From JAJZQZ01 sp963790415 (GTDB lineage: Bacteria > Actinomycetota > Thermoleophilia > RBG-16-64-13): a DNA stretch of 64,000 nucleotides. Shown piece after piece: positions 33,617 through 42,492 of this stretch; the stretch's first letter is position 1, and each line of letters opens with the position of its first letter. Position numbers and translations under genes: made by a program. The stretch lies in assembly GCA_963790415.1 (NCBI GenBank), contig CAWBOK010000009.1:186001-250000 (forward strand), in the 5' to 3' direction. The notes below the pieces were generated by a model, which was not told the DNA's origin, did no database searches, and saw only the letters and a program-made list of their open reading frames with translations.

Positions 33617-34489
33617 ATGAAAGAAGATCCATCGGACGTGCTCGACCGAACAAACACCGCCATCGTGGTCGATTCGTGTGCCGACCTGCCGGACGAGGTG
33701 CTCGCCGACCCCAATCTCAGCATGGTGCCGCTCAAGCTGCACTTCGGCGACGAGACCTTCCGCGACTGGCTCGACATCAGGCCGGCTGAGTTCTATGAGC
33801 GCCTGCGGAACGCCGAGCGTCTCCCCACGACCTCCCAACCCTCGGCGGGAGAGTTTCAGACGGAGTATCGTCGGCTGCGCGAACGGTTCGACCACATCTT
33901 CTCGGTCCACCTGAGCGACCGGCTGAGCGGAACGCTGTCCAGCGCCACTCTGGCCAAGGAAGGGTTCGCGGGCATCACGGTCGTCGACAGCGAGATGGCC
34001 AGCCTCGCAGTGGGCCTGCTGGCCTATCGGCTGCTGGCATTGCTCGACCGCGGCACGACCAGGGGAGAGTTCCTGGCATACATCGACCGATATCGGCGCG
34101 AGGCCGGCCGCCTCTTCCTGCTCGACACGCTCGAGTACCTTCAGAAGGGGGGCCGTATCGGCAAGGCCAGCAGCGTCGCCGGCTCCCTTCTCCACCTCAA
34201 ACCACTGCTCACCTTCGACGAGGGCATAGTGGACGCCTACAAGAAGGTGCGGGGAGAACGAAAAGCGATGATGGCCATGGTGGAGTATCTGTTGGAGCGT
34301 ACACAGCCGGGATCTCCGGTGCGTGTCTGTGTCGGGCACGGCGGCGATCCCGCTAGGGCGGACGAACTGGCCGTCCAACTGCAGGCGACCGATCGCGACA
34401 TCGACATCTGTCTGCGCGGAGAGGTGGGCGCAGTGATAGGAACGTATGCCGGTCCGGGGGCGGTGGCCCTCTTCTTCATACAAGAATGA
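33617..34489 (+). CDS. DegV family fatty acid-binding protein (FakB-like)
   Basis: A 290-residue DegV protein. AIVVDSCADLP opens the domain, LPTTSQPSAGEFQ binds the fatty acid carboxylate, and HLSDRLSGTLSSA, VVDSEMASLAVG and LEYLQKGGRIGKASS follow. It should present a fatty acid to the FakA kinase encoded upstream. The chain length preferred is unknown. ATG 33617 follows GGAGGG; the last codon overlaps the ATG proposed for recG. Confidence 0.9.
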   Translation: MKEDPSDVLDRTNTAIVVDSCADLPDEVLADPNLSMVPLKLHFGDETFRDWLDIRPAEFYERLRNAERLPTTSQPSAGEFQTEYRRLRERFDHIFSVHLSDRLSGTLSSATLAKEGFAGITVVDSEMASLAVGLLAYRLLALLDRGTTRGEFLAYIDRYRREAGRLFLLDTLEYLQKGGRIGKASSVAGSLLHLKPLLTFDEGIVDAYKKVRGERKAMMAMVEYLLERTQPGSPVRVCVGHGGDPARADELAVQLQATDRDIDICLRGEVGAVIGTYAGPGAVALFFIQE

Positions 34490-36672
34490 GCCCTCCGGGG
34501 CGGAGCCACCTGCACTTCCCTCTGGGTGACCCCGTCCCCTGCGACCCGGGCACGCTTCTGCTGCCACCCACCTCGAAGAGGCTGATCGCTCCCGACCGCC
34601 TGACGCGGCCGCTCACATCGGTGCCCGGCATCGGCACGGTGACGGCCCGCCGGATGGGCGCCATCGGCCTGCGGACGATCGGAGACCTGCTTCTCTACGT
34701 GCCCTTCCGTCACGAACCGCCGTCCCGCTTGACTTCGGTGTGCGATCTGCAGGCGGGGGAGGACGCCACACTCCGGGTGCGGGTGCAGTCCTGCAGCGTG
34801 CGCTCCACCCGCAGAGCCGGGGCTCAAGGTGCTCGAGGCTCTGGTCGGCGACGCCTCGGGTTCCACGGTAGCCGTGTGGTACAACCAGAACTACTTGAAG
34901 CCGTCCTTCGACGAACACCCGGAGGTGCTACTGCGGGGGTCTCTGGTCCGCCGGGGTGGGTTCTCGTCGTTCGCGGTCAAGCGGCACGAGATCATCGAGG
35001 GCGGGGGGGAGGGTGTCCACACCTTGGGCCTGGTGCCCGTGTACCCCGCCACCGGCGAACTGTCCGTGCACAGCATCCGCACGGCGCTGAACCGAGTGGC
35101 GACCGAAGCCGCCCACATGGTCGATCCGCTCCCGGCCGCGCTGCGCGCCGGGCGCCGCTATCTGCCCAAGGCCGAAGCATTGCTGGCCTACCATTTTCCC
35201 GGCAGCCTGAAGGCCGCCAGACGGGCCCGGGAACGCCTGGCGTTCGAGGAACTCCTCTTGCTGCAGCTCGCGTTGCTCCAAAGCCGCCGACGGGACGACG
35301 AGGGCAGACGCGCCACCGCCATCGACCCGCCGAGTTCTCTCGCGGCGGCTTTTGTCGAAGCATTGCCGTACTCTCTGACCGGCGCCCAGACGCGCGTGAT
35401 AGGCGAGATCGAGGCCGACCTCACGCGCACAGTGCCCATGCGTAGGCTCCTGCAGGGGGATGTCGGGTCGGGAAAGACCGTGGTGGCCGCCTACTGCCTG
35501 GTGCGCGCGACGGAGAACGGCGGTCAGGCGGCGGTCATGGCGCCGACCGAGGTCCTGGCCGATCAGCACGCCCTCAGACTCGCGGCACAACTGCGGCCGG
35601 TGGGACTGGAGGTCGGCCTGCTGAAGGGCAGCCAATCAGCCGGTGAGCGCAGGCGGGTGTGCGGGCGCCTCGCTGCGGGGCGAGCTGCAGGTGGTGGTGG
35701 GCACCCACGCGCTGATCCAAGAAGGCGTCGGCCTTCCGCGACCTGCGGGTGGCCGTGGTCGACGAACAGCATCGGTTCGGCGTGCACCAGCGTGACGCGC
35801 TCGCCGGACAGGGTGACTCCGGAGTCTGGCCGCACACGCTGCACATGACTGCCACGCCGATCCCCCGAACCCTGAGCCTGACGTTGTACGGAGACCTCGA
35901 CCTCAGCGTGATAGACGAGCTCCCACCCGGACGCACCCCGGTGCGAAGCCACGTCGTCTTCCCCGACCAGAGGGCCAAGATGTGGCAGCGGATCAGAGCC
36001 CACGTAGATCGCGGCCGTCAGGCGTACGTAGTCTGTCCGTTGATCGGCGAGAGTGAGGCCCTGCAGGTGGCGTCGGCGGTGACCACCTACGAGGAGGTGT
36101 CGCAGGGTGAACTCGCGGGCTACCGGGTCCTGCTCCTACACGGCCGGCTTGCGCCCGCCGAGAAGCAGGCGGCGATGGCGGCCTTCGCCGCCGGAGAGGC
36201 CGATGTCCTGGTCAGTACCACGGTGGTCGAGGTCGGAGTGGACGTCGCCAACGCCACGATCATGGTGATCGAGAGCGCGCGACGCTTCGGCCTGTCGCAG
36301 CTGCATCAATTGCGCGGGCGGGTAGGACGGGGATCCGACGAGTCTCACTGCATGCTCATGGTCGACCGGGACGATGACGAAGCCCTGGACCGGCTGGCCC
36401 TCTTTGCGCGGACGACCGACGGTTTCGTGCTGGCTGAGCATGACCTGCGCGCACGCGGTGAGGGTCAACTGTTCGGTGAGCGACAGTCGGGCTTCGGCGA
36501 CCTGCACGTGGCTCGGCTGCTGCAGGATCAGGCCCTTCTCCTCAGCGCCCGCGCGACCGCCCGGGCGCTGCTCCAAACCGACCCGGAGCTGAAGGACCCC
36601 CGCCATGTGTTTCTCGCGTCTGCGGCGGAGGAGCGCTTCGGGGGCCGGACGCAGTGGCTCGACCGCGCGTGA
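34486..36672 (+). CDS. recG: ATP-dependent DNA helicase RecG, with frameshifts
   Basis: RecG remodels stalled forks and Holliday junctions. Segments in three frames join into a normal RecG of about 725 residues: an N-terminal wedge domain (LTSVPGIGTVTARRMGAIG), Walker A LLQGDVGSGKT, motif II VVDEQHRFG (DEQH), HMTATPIPRTL, VVEVGVDVANATIMVIE and LRGRVGRG. Breaks lie near 34818, 35690 and 35735; each is explained by one extra base. The intact motifs on both sides argue for sequence errors rather than decay. The start at 34486 (overlapping degV) gives a rather long N-terminus and is uncertain. Confidence 0.88.
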
Positions 36673-37223
36673 TACGGGTGATCGGTGGGTCCCGGCGGGG
36701 TCAGCGACTTCGAGTCCCTCCGGCCGGGGAGGTACGCCCCACGGGGGACCGGGTCCGGGAGGCGGTCTTCGACGTGCTGGGCCCGGTCGAAGACCTCATG
36801 GTGCTCGATCTGTTCGCGGGGTCCGGCGCCCTGGGTTTCGAGGCTCTGTCTCGAGGAGCTCGAACGGCGACGTTCGTGGACGATGACCCTCGGGTCCTGG
36901 GGGTGCTGCGTGACAACGCCCGCGCGCTTGCGTTCGGCGCCGCCGCGGAGGTCCTGAAGTGTGACTATCAGGATGCGTTGGCCGTGTTCGCCGCCCGCGG
37001 CAGGTCGTTCGATTTGCTCTTTGTAGACCCTCCGTATAGAATGCTCTCGCATGTGATGGGCGTGCTGGACCCGTGCCTGCCCGGTGTATTGACGGCGGAT
37101 GGAGTGGCTGTGGTCGAGGGGCCCTTCGGTGATACGCCTGACACCACACTGGAAGTTGTGTTCCAGCGGCGGTACGGCGGCACGATGGTGACGATGATCA
37201 CGAAGGGGAGGGGACACCGGTGA
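36669..37223 (+). CDS. rsmD: 16S rRNA (guanine966-N2)-methyltransferase
   Basis: A 184-residue Rossmann-fold methyltransferase. IRVIGGSRRGQRL is the family N-terminus, VLDLFAGSGALGFEALSRGA binds SAM near residue 44, and FVDPPY near residue 117 is the catalytic motif for N2 methylation of G966 in 16S rRNA. The GTG overlaps the recG stop, and its own end overlaps coaD. The pair rsmD-coaD is very widely conserved. Confidence 0.95.
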   Translation: MIRVIGGSRRGQRLRVPPAGEVRPTGDRVREAVFDVLGPVEDLMVLDLFAGSGALGFEALSRGARTATFVDDDPRVLGVLRDNARALAFGAAAEVLKCDYQDALAVFAARGRSFDLLFVDPPYRMLSHVMGVLDPCLPGVLTADGVAVVEGPFGDTPDTTLEVVFQRRYGGTMVTMITKGRGHR

Positions 37224-37712
37224 GGAAGGCAGTGTGCCCCGGCACATACGACCCCGTGACCACCGGCCATCTCGACATCATCAGCCGGTGCGCGAAGAAC
37301 TTCGACACGGTCGTCGTGGCCGTGGTCAACGATGCGTTCCGCAAGGCGACGTTGTTCTCCATCGAGGAGACGAGTGGCTTTTTTGGAGGAATCCACCCGC
37401 GACCTCCCGAATGTCTCGATTGCGGTTCTCAACGGTCTGGTGGTCAGCTTCGCCCGTGAAGTCGGCGCCGACGCGCTCGTCAAGGGGCTGCGGGCGGTCA
37501 CCGATTTCGAGTACGAGTTCCAGATGGCGCAGCTCAACAAGAAGCTCGACCCCGAGCTGGAGACCGTGTATCTTACGGCGTCGCCCGAATACAGTTTCCT
37601 GAGTTCGAGCGGCGTGAAAGAGATCGCGAAGTACGGTGGTTGCGTGAGCGACCTCGTGCCGGAAGCGGTCGCGCGACGAATGGCAGAGATCTACTCTTCC
37701 GCGGAGGCCTGA
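37220..37712 (+). CDS. coaD: Phosphopantetheine adenylyltransferase, one frameshift
   Basis: CoaD adds AMP to 4'-phosphopantetheine in CoA synthesis. The N-terminus KAVCPGTYDPVTTGHLDII has the nucleotide-binding T/HxGH motif. Near 37368 the frame breaks; dropping one base joins LFSIEE to RVAFLEESTRDLPN and continues through GLRAVTDFEYEFQMAQLN and YSFLSSSGVKEIA to TGA at 37710-37712, the normal length of about 163 residues. The gene is essential in most bacteria, so an assembly indel is the likely cause. Confidence 0.9.
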
Positions 37713-37715
37713 GAC

Positions 37716-38174
37716 ATGGACGTCCTCGTTCTCATCGACAAGCTCGACGACCTTGTCCACGGCGCGAGCACCTTCCCCATGACCGACAAGGTCATGATCG
37801 ACCGAGACCAGATCTACGAACTGCTCGACCAGATGCGGGCCACCATCCCCGAGGAGATCAAGCAGGCGCGATGGATCGTCAAGGAACGTCAGGAGATGCT
37901 TGCCGAGGCGAAGGAAGAAGCTGAGCGTCTTCTGGCGGAAGCCCGAGAAGAGTGCGATCGCCTGGCCGGCGAGCAGGAGATCGTCAAGCGCGCCGAGCGG
38001 CAGGCCGACGACATCATCAAGGACGCCGAGGCCAGAGAGCGCGAGATCCGCTTCGGCGCCGAGGATTATGCCGACGAGGTGCTGGGCACCCTCGAGGGCA
38101 GTCTCGACAAGTTCCTCTCGGCGGTCCAGCGCGGAAGAGAGCGCCTTCAAGGTCGGCAGCAACGCGAGGAATGA
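37716..38174 (+). CDS. DivIVA-like coiled-coil protein, SepIVA-type
   Basis: A 152-residue, highly charged protein. A long coiled coil runs from about residue 45 to 115 (EEIKQARWIVKERQ ... EEAERLLAEAREECDRL). Its content and neighbourhood (directly before DUF177 and near coaD) match SepIVA, the DivIVA-like division and envelope protein of mycobacteria. Automated annotation often labels such proteins as ATP synthase subunit B-like because of the coiled coil, which I think is wrong here. The DUF177 start overlaps its end. Confidence 0.65.
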   Translation: MDVLVLIDKLDDLVHGASTFPMTDKVMIDRDQIYELLDQMRATIPEEIKQARWIVKERQEMLAEAKEEAERLLAEAREECDRLAGEQEIVKRAERQADDIIKDAEAREREIRFGAEDYADEVLGTLEGSLDKFLSAVQRGRERLQGRQQREE

Positions 38175-38680
38175 TCGATCTGCGCGACCTTCCCTTGCGC
38201 AGCGGCGGACGCATCGAACGCCGCGTGCCGGTGCGGATCGAACCCGTCACGCTCGGCGGGTTGCCCTATGACACACTGGTCGACGATGACGTCGCGGTGG
38301 TGACCGTCGCCCGCGTCAGCGGCGGCTTCCTGGTCCATGTCGAGATGGCGGCCCGCGTCTATGGCCCGTGTTCCCGTTGTCTCAGAGAAGTCGTCGTGGC
38401 CGTCAAGGCCGAGCAGGAGGAGTTCGTGCCCCAAGATCCCTCGGACTGGGAGGCGGACGATCTGTCCCCCTTCATCGAGGATCTCGTGGTCGACGTGAAT
38501 GGGATCGCGCGTGAGGCGCTGGTCCTTGCCCTGCCGCTGAAGGTGCTCTGTAGGGATGAATGCTCAGGTCTGTGCCCTCGATGCGGGCTCGATCTGAACC
38601 ACGGCCGATGCGACTGCGAGACCGAGTCGACCGACCCACGATGGGAGAAACTCAAGGGCCTCAGCGGTCCATGCCCTTGA
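38171..38680 (+). CDS. DUF177 (YceD) family protein
   Basis: A 169-residue protein of the DUF177/YceD family, required for 23S rRNA accumulation or processing in other organisms and almost always encoded before rpmF. VYGPCSRCLREVVV near residue 63 and a CRDECSGLCPRCGLDLN block near residue 130 give two Cys pairs each, probably binding zinc. ATG 38171 overlaps the previous stop. Confidence 0.9.
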   Translation: MIDLRDLPLRSGGRIERRVPVRIEPVTLGGLPYDTLVDDDVAVVTVARVSGGFLVHVEMAARVYGPCSRCLREVVVAVKAEQEEFVPQDPSDWEADDLSPFIEDLVVDVNGIAREALVLALPLKVLCRDECSGLCPRCGLDLNHGRCDCETESTDPRWEKLKGLSGPCP

Positions 38681-38744
38681 AATGACCTCCGCCATACGGT
38701 ATAGATTCCGGGTTCTAGGATGACTGGAAGAGAAAGGGGCCCAC

Positions 38745-38924
38745 GTGGCCGTACCTAAGAAGAAGACCTCCCGCACCCGCAGGGATACACGTCGGGCCAC
38801 GCACCAGATAGACGGCCCCACCGTGGGCGAGTGCCCACAGTGCCACGCTCCTCGGCTACCGCACAGGGTATGTCCGGCGTGCGGTACCTACCGCGGTCGG
38901 CAGGTGCTGAAGATCGAAGAGTAG
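38745..38924 (+). CDS. rpmF: 50S ribosomal protein L32
   Basis: A 59-residue protein from GTG 38745 (AAAGGGG upstream). AVPKKKTSRTRRDTRRATH is the L32 N-terminus, and CPQC ... CPACG give the zinc ribbon; the end is VLKIEE. A TATAGA box about 45 bases upstream may provide a separate promoter. The usual downstream fab/plsX genes are absent. Confidence 0.95.
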   Translation: MAVPKKKTSRTRRDTRRATHQIDGPTVGECPQCHAPRLPHRVCPACGTYRGRQVLKIEE

Positions 38925-38999
38925 GCCCGCAACGGTCGTATGTGGCCGCCGCCCGCGCGCGACCGTGTACGAAAGGCATGACACTCGAAGGATCGTGAC

Positions 39000-39287
39000 A
39001 TGGGAGAGTCCACTACCTTCATATGTGAAGCATGCGGATACGAATCCCGGCCGATCCGGTGGGGAGTCAGTGTCGAGGACCCGCGACGCAGGGCCATGCC
39101 GGCGCACTGCATGAAGTGCAAGGCCTACGTGGAGGTCGACCTCACGGGTGCCGATGTCATGGTGGACGAGTTCCACTGCGCGCAGTGTGGCTCGGAAGTG
39201 TTCTTTGTGGACAGGGCGGACTCGTATGGGTGCCCCGTCTGCGGAAGCCCAGGCATGAAGCTGAGGCAGGGCGCCTCGTACTGGTAG
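39000..39287 (+). CDS. Double zinc-ribbon protein of unknown function
   Basis: A 95-residue protein with four CxxC knuckles: CEAC (near residue 9), CMKC (near 37), CAQC (near 60) and CPVC (near 77), arranged as two ribbons. I do not recognise a family. It is followed 29 bases later by a second small unknown gene with a GGAGG ribosome binding site, so the two probably form an operon. Confidence 0.7.
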   Translation: MGESTTFICEACGYESRPIRWGVSVEDPRRRAMPAHCMKCKAYVEVDLTGADVMVDEFHCAQCGSEVFFVDRADSYGCPVCGSPGMKLRQGASYW

Positions 39288-39316
39288 GCAGCGTTCCGGA
39301 AGGGACTGGAGGTCCT

Positions 39317-39568
39317 ATGCAGATCATCGTCCAGGAAGGCAGGGCGATTCTGAGCCTGATAGCGCCGATTCAAGCGCACGACGAATCTCTGCGGAGCACG
39401 TCGCTGCACGACATCACCGGCGAAGTGAAGGCATTCTACCGGGACTACGAGTTGGTGAAGATCGAGACGCGCGGGGGTGACCTCGAGATCCTCGGCTCCG
39501 CGATCGCCGGCGTCTACTGGTTGGAGCGGGGACGTCGGTACCAGTTGCAGGTCAAGGCCGAAGTCTAG
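39317..39568 (+). CDS. Small beta-rich protein, weakly YabP/YqfC-like
   Basis: An 83-residue protein from ATG 39317 (TGGAGG upstream). The central stretch DITGEVKAFYRDYELVKIET, then GGDLEILGSAIAGVYWLERG, faintly recalls the YabP/YqfC fold (a V...F...I.LET..G.L.I.G pattern), which in Firmicutes is linked to sporulation. The resemblance is by eye and weak. The TAG stop is formed by the left edge of a dispersed repeat copy, so the original C-terminus may have been different. Confidence 0.5.
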   Translation: MQIIVQEGRAILSLIAPIQAHDESLRSTSLHDITGEVKAFYRDYELVKIETRGGDLEILGSAIAGVYWLERGRRYQLQVKAEV

Positions 39569-39569
39569 G

Positions 39570-39729
39570 AGGCTGTTGAGAATCGAAGCCTTGGCCCCCA
39601 GAACGCACTGGCCGGCGCGATACGGCGTCCTCGGTCGCGCCCGGAGCCTCCGGCTAAGGGCGCTCCCTGCGTCCTTGTCTCGCACTCGCCCACCGCGCCC
39701 TGGCGGCAAAGCGTCATTTCTCAACAGTC
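39570..39729. repeat. Dispersed hairpin repeat, full copy
   Basis: It begins AGGCTGTTGAGAA and ends TTCTCAACAGTC, again inverted ends, but with bases that differ from the 31088 copy on both arms together (TTGAGAA/TTCTCAA against CTGAAAA/TTTTCAG). The centre has GGAGCC-TCC-GGCT. It starts immediately at the stop of the small gene before it. About 185 bp without a gene follows, up to the EF-G paralogue. Confidence 0.85.
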
Positions 39730-39810
39730 GTCCAGGAACTAGAGTGCAGTGATGCGGCCGGTGGGGTGTCCATTCGTCTGCAATGCGCTCGTCTACCATG
39801 GGGCGTCTTG

Positions 39811-39843
39811 GGACGCGGTCCACGCTTGGGCTGCGTCCTTTTC
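39811..39843 (+). terminator. Terminator-like hairpin in the leader of the EF-G paralogue
   Basis: GGACGC (39811-39816) pairs with GCGTCC (39833-39838) around a 16-base loop and runs into TTTTC. It is 72 bases before the ATG. It may end upstream transcripts or act as an attenuator; no small peptide or known riboswitch is visible with it. Confidence 0.45.
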
Positions 39844-39914
39844 ATTTCTACCGCTCGGTGGCCGTGTCGGCGCGCTGAGCATGCGGACCGATAAGCGATG
39901 CATGAGGAGGAACG

Positions 39915-41999
39915 ATGGCTCTGGCTGACCCTGGCTCGATACGGAACCTAGCGGTGGTCGGCCACCGAGGCGCCGGAAAGACGTCGTTGATAGAGGCATT
40001 GCTGTTCACCACCGGGGCGAAGAACCGGATGGGCTCGATCGCCGACGGGACGACCACCATGGACCACGACGATGACACGATCAAGCGCCAGATGACCATC
40101 TCCGCCGGTCTGGCACACGTGGAGTGGAACAAGCAGAAGTTGAACCTGATCGACACGCCGGGGGAAGCCTCGTTCATCAGCGAAGCGATGGGAAGCCTAG
40201 GGGTGGTCGAGAGCATCCTGATGGTGGTCAACGCAGTGACCAAGGTCGAAGTGCAGACAGAACGCATTTGGAAGAGAGCCACCGAGCTGGGCGTCGCACG
40301 GGCGATCGTTGTGAACATGATGGATCGTGAGCGCGCCGACTACGACGAGGTCCTGGCCGCGCTGGTCGACCGCCTCGGCGGCGGCGTGATCCCGGTCGCG
40401 CTGCCCATCGGCAAAGAGCAGGGCTTCAACGGCGTCGTCGATCTCGTCCAGTTGAAAGCCTACACGTACGCCGACACCACGGGCAAAGGCACGGAGACCG
40501 CCATACCCGCCGACATGCAGGCCGCAGTCGATTCGGCCCGAGAAGCCCTGGTGGAACGGGTGGCCGAGAGCGACGACATCCTGATCGAGAAGTACCTGGA
40601 CGGGCAAGAGATCACTCCGGAAGAGTTCCTCACGGCTCTGGAGGCCGGAGTGGAGGCGGGCAGCTTGTTCCCCGTGGTGCCTCTCTCTTCGGTGAAGAAC
40701 GTAGGCACCGACCAGCTTCTCGACGTGATCGTCGGGGGGCTACCCTCGCCTGCCGCGATGGGGGGACGGGTCGTCGCTTTGTCGGATGGATCCGGCGAGG
40801 TGCAGGTGAGCCCCGATCTTGCCGCCCCGACCGCCATCGCGATCTTCAAGACCATCTACGACCAGTTCTCGGGCCGCATCAACCTGGCCCGCATCTACTC
40901 GGGCCACATCGCCGGCGACAGCATGCTCGTCAATTCGCGTACGGGTGAGAAGGAGCGCACGGGCAACATCCTGGCGGTGCAGGGCAAGGAAGCCAAAGCC
41001 GTCGAAGGGGCCGGTGCGGGAGACATCGTAGCGCTCGCCAAACTCAAAGACACGGCGACGGGGGACACGCTCGCAGACGCTGCGCTGCCGGTGCGGTTCC
41101 CCGCCTACGAATTCCCGCCGGCCGCCATCTCGTTCGCGATCACCGCCAAAGCCAAGGGCGATGAAGAGAAGGTCAGCAGCGCCCTGCGCCGGCTCTCCGA
41201 AGAAGACCCTGCCATGAAGCTCAAACTCGAAGCTCAAACACACGAGATGATCATCACGGGCACTAGCCAGATGCACGTGGAGGTCATCCTCGACAAGATG
41301 AAACGCCGGTTCGGTGTGGAGGTCGAGCTGCATCCGCCCCGCGTGCCCTACCGGGAGACCATCCGCAAGAAGGCCAGCGCGCAGGGCCGTCACAAGAAGC
41401 AGACGGGGGGCCGGGGCCAGTTCGGCGATTGTTGGATCGAGATAGAGCCCCGGCCGCACGGAGAGGGGTTCCTCTTCGAGGATGCCATCGTGGGCGGGTC
41501 GATCCCCCGTGGCTTCATCCCGGCGGTCGAGAAGGGCATCGTGGAGACCATGGAGCGGGGCGTCATCGCCGGATACCCGGTGGTGGACGTGAAGGTGCGC
41601 CTGTACGACGGTTCCTACCACGCCGTCGATTCTTCGGAGATGGCATTCAAGATCGCCGGCAGTCTCGGCTTTGCGAAGGCCGTCGAACAGGCCAACCCCG
41701 TATTGCTCGAACCGATCATGAACGTGGAAGTGGTCGCTCCCGAAGCGAACATGGGCGACATCATGGGTGACCTCTCCAGTCGCAGAGGCCGTCCCCTGGG
41801 TAGCGAGAGCATGGGCGAGATGCACGCTATCCGCGCCCAAGTGCCTCTGGCGGAGATGCTGGTCTACGCGCCCCAGTTGCGGTCCATGACCGGGGGCCGG
41901 GGCTCGTACACCATGGAGATCGACCACTACGACGAGGTACCGGCTCATCTGGCCGAGAAGATCATCGAAGAAGCCAAGGCGCGCAAGAAGGAAGAGTAG
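39915..41999 (+). CDS. Elongation factor G-like translation GTPase (EF-G2 type)
   Basis: A 694-residue EF-G paralogue with all five EF-G domains. G1 is GHRGAGKTSL instead of the usual GHIDAGKTT of true EF-G, placing it in the FusA2/EF-G-like group. G3 is DTPG. G4 is NMMD where NKxD is standard, so the base-contacting Lys is Met. The rest (RVPYRETIRKKASAQGRHKKQTGG, read in parts, and GSIPRGFIPAVEKGI) is typical. Such paralogues may act in ribosome recycling or stress rather than routine translocation. AGGAGG precedes the ATG. Confidence 0.85.
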   Translation: MALADPGSIRNLAVVGHRGAGKTSLIEALLFTTGAKNRMGSIADGTTTMDHDDDTIKRQMTISAGLAHVEWNKQKLNLIDTPGEASFISEAMGSLGVVESILMVVNAVTKVEVQTERIWKRATELGVARAIVVNMMDRERADYDEVLAALVDRLGGGVIPVALPIGKEQGFNGVVDLVQLKAYTYADTTGKGTETAIPADMQAAVDSAREALVERVAESDDILIEKYLDGQEITPEEFLTALEAGVEAGSLFPVVPLSSVKNVGTDQLLDVIVGGLPSPAAMGGRVVALSDGSGEVQVSPDLAAPTAIAIFKTIYDQFSGRINLARIYSGHIAGDSMLVNSRTGEKERTGNILAVQGKEAKAVEGAGAGDIVALAKLKDTATGDTLADAALPVRFPAYEFPPAAISFAITAKAKGDEEKVSSALRRLSEEDPAMKLKLEAQTHEMIITGTSQMHVEVILDKMKRRFGVEVELHPPRVPYRETIRKKASAQGRHKKQTGGRGQFGDCWIEIEPRPHGEGFLFEDAIVGGSIPRGFIPAVEKGIVETMERGVIAGYPVVDVKVRLYDGSYHAVDSSEMAFKIAGSLGFAKAVEQANPVLLEPIMNVEVVAPEANMGDIMGDLSSRRGRPLGSESMGEMHAIRAQVPLAEMLVYAPQLRSMTGGRGSYTMEIDHYDEVPAHLAEKIIEEAKARKKEE

Positions 42000-42027
42000 C
42001 CTGTCGCGGCCGCGGAACACCCTGTTC

Positions 42028-42426
42028 ATGGCTCTGTGCGCGGCGGTGGTCTGGCGTGCCTTGGCTACGTCGCCCCGGCCGGCTGACGACGACCTCACCT
42101 ACGAGCACTTCTCGGCGGGCGCGGCCCTCCTTGCCTCCGGCAATCCCGCGCAGGCTGCCGTCCGCCTGGAGAAGGCCAGAGCCGCCGAGCCCGAGAAGGC
42201 CAGTGTCAGGGAAGCTCTAGGGCGGGCCTATTTCGCCCTCGGTCGGTGGAACGAGGCGGAATCCGAGTTCCGTGCGACCCTCGGCGTGTGCCCCACGAAC
42301 GACTACGCGCACTACTGCCTCTCGTGCGTCCTGCGGTCGCGCGGGCGGCGCCGGGAGGCCGAAGCGCATCTGAAGCTTGCCCGCGCAATGGGCAGCCGTC
42401 TCGTCCCGCCCTCCGGATCCGCCTGA
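42028..42426 (+). CDS. Tetratricopeptide-repeat protein
   Basis: A 132-residue protein. A hydrophobic N-terminal stretch of about ten residues is followed by two to three TPR units (EHFSAGAALLASGNPAQAAVRLEKA; VREALGRAYFALGRWNEAESEFRATL; a weaker third), read here in parts. TPRs bind other proteins. The start is uncertain because no strong ribosome binding site is visible at ATG 42028. It lies 28 bases after the EF-G paralogue and probably shares its transcript. Confidence 0.65.
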   Translation: MALCAAVVWRALATSPRPADDDLTYEHFSAGAALLASGNPAQAAVRLEKARAAEPEKASVREALGRAYFALGRWNEAESEFRATLGVCPTNDYAHYCLSCVLRSRGRRREAEAHLKLARAMGSRLVPPSGSA

Positions 42427-42459
42427 GGGGACTCTGGAGCCGGAAAGAGGAACCTTGCA

Positions 42460-42492
42460 AGGATTGTTGTATTATTTACCATATGCAATCCT
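42460..42492. promoter_or_regulatory. Inverted repeat and -10 box over the start of the RpiR regulator
   Basis: AGGATTG (42460-42466) and CAATCCT (42486-42492) form an inverted repeat across the start codon at 42483. A TATTAT box (42470-42475) lies seven bases before the ATG, giving a probably leaderless mRNA. The repeat could be an autoregulatory operator. Confidence 0.4.

Noticed and set aside
37716..38174. ATP synthase subunit b
   Set aside because: The resemblance is only a charged coiled coil. There is no N-terminal membrane helix and no other ATP synthase gene nearby; the context fits SepIVA.
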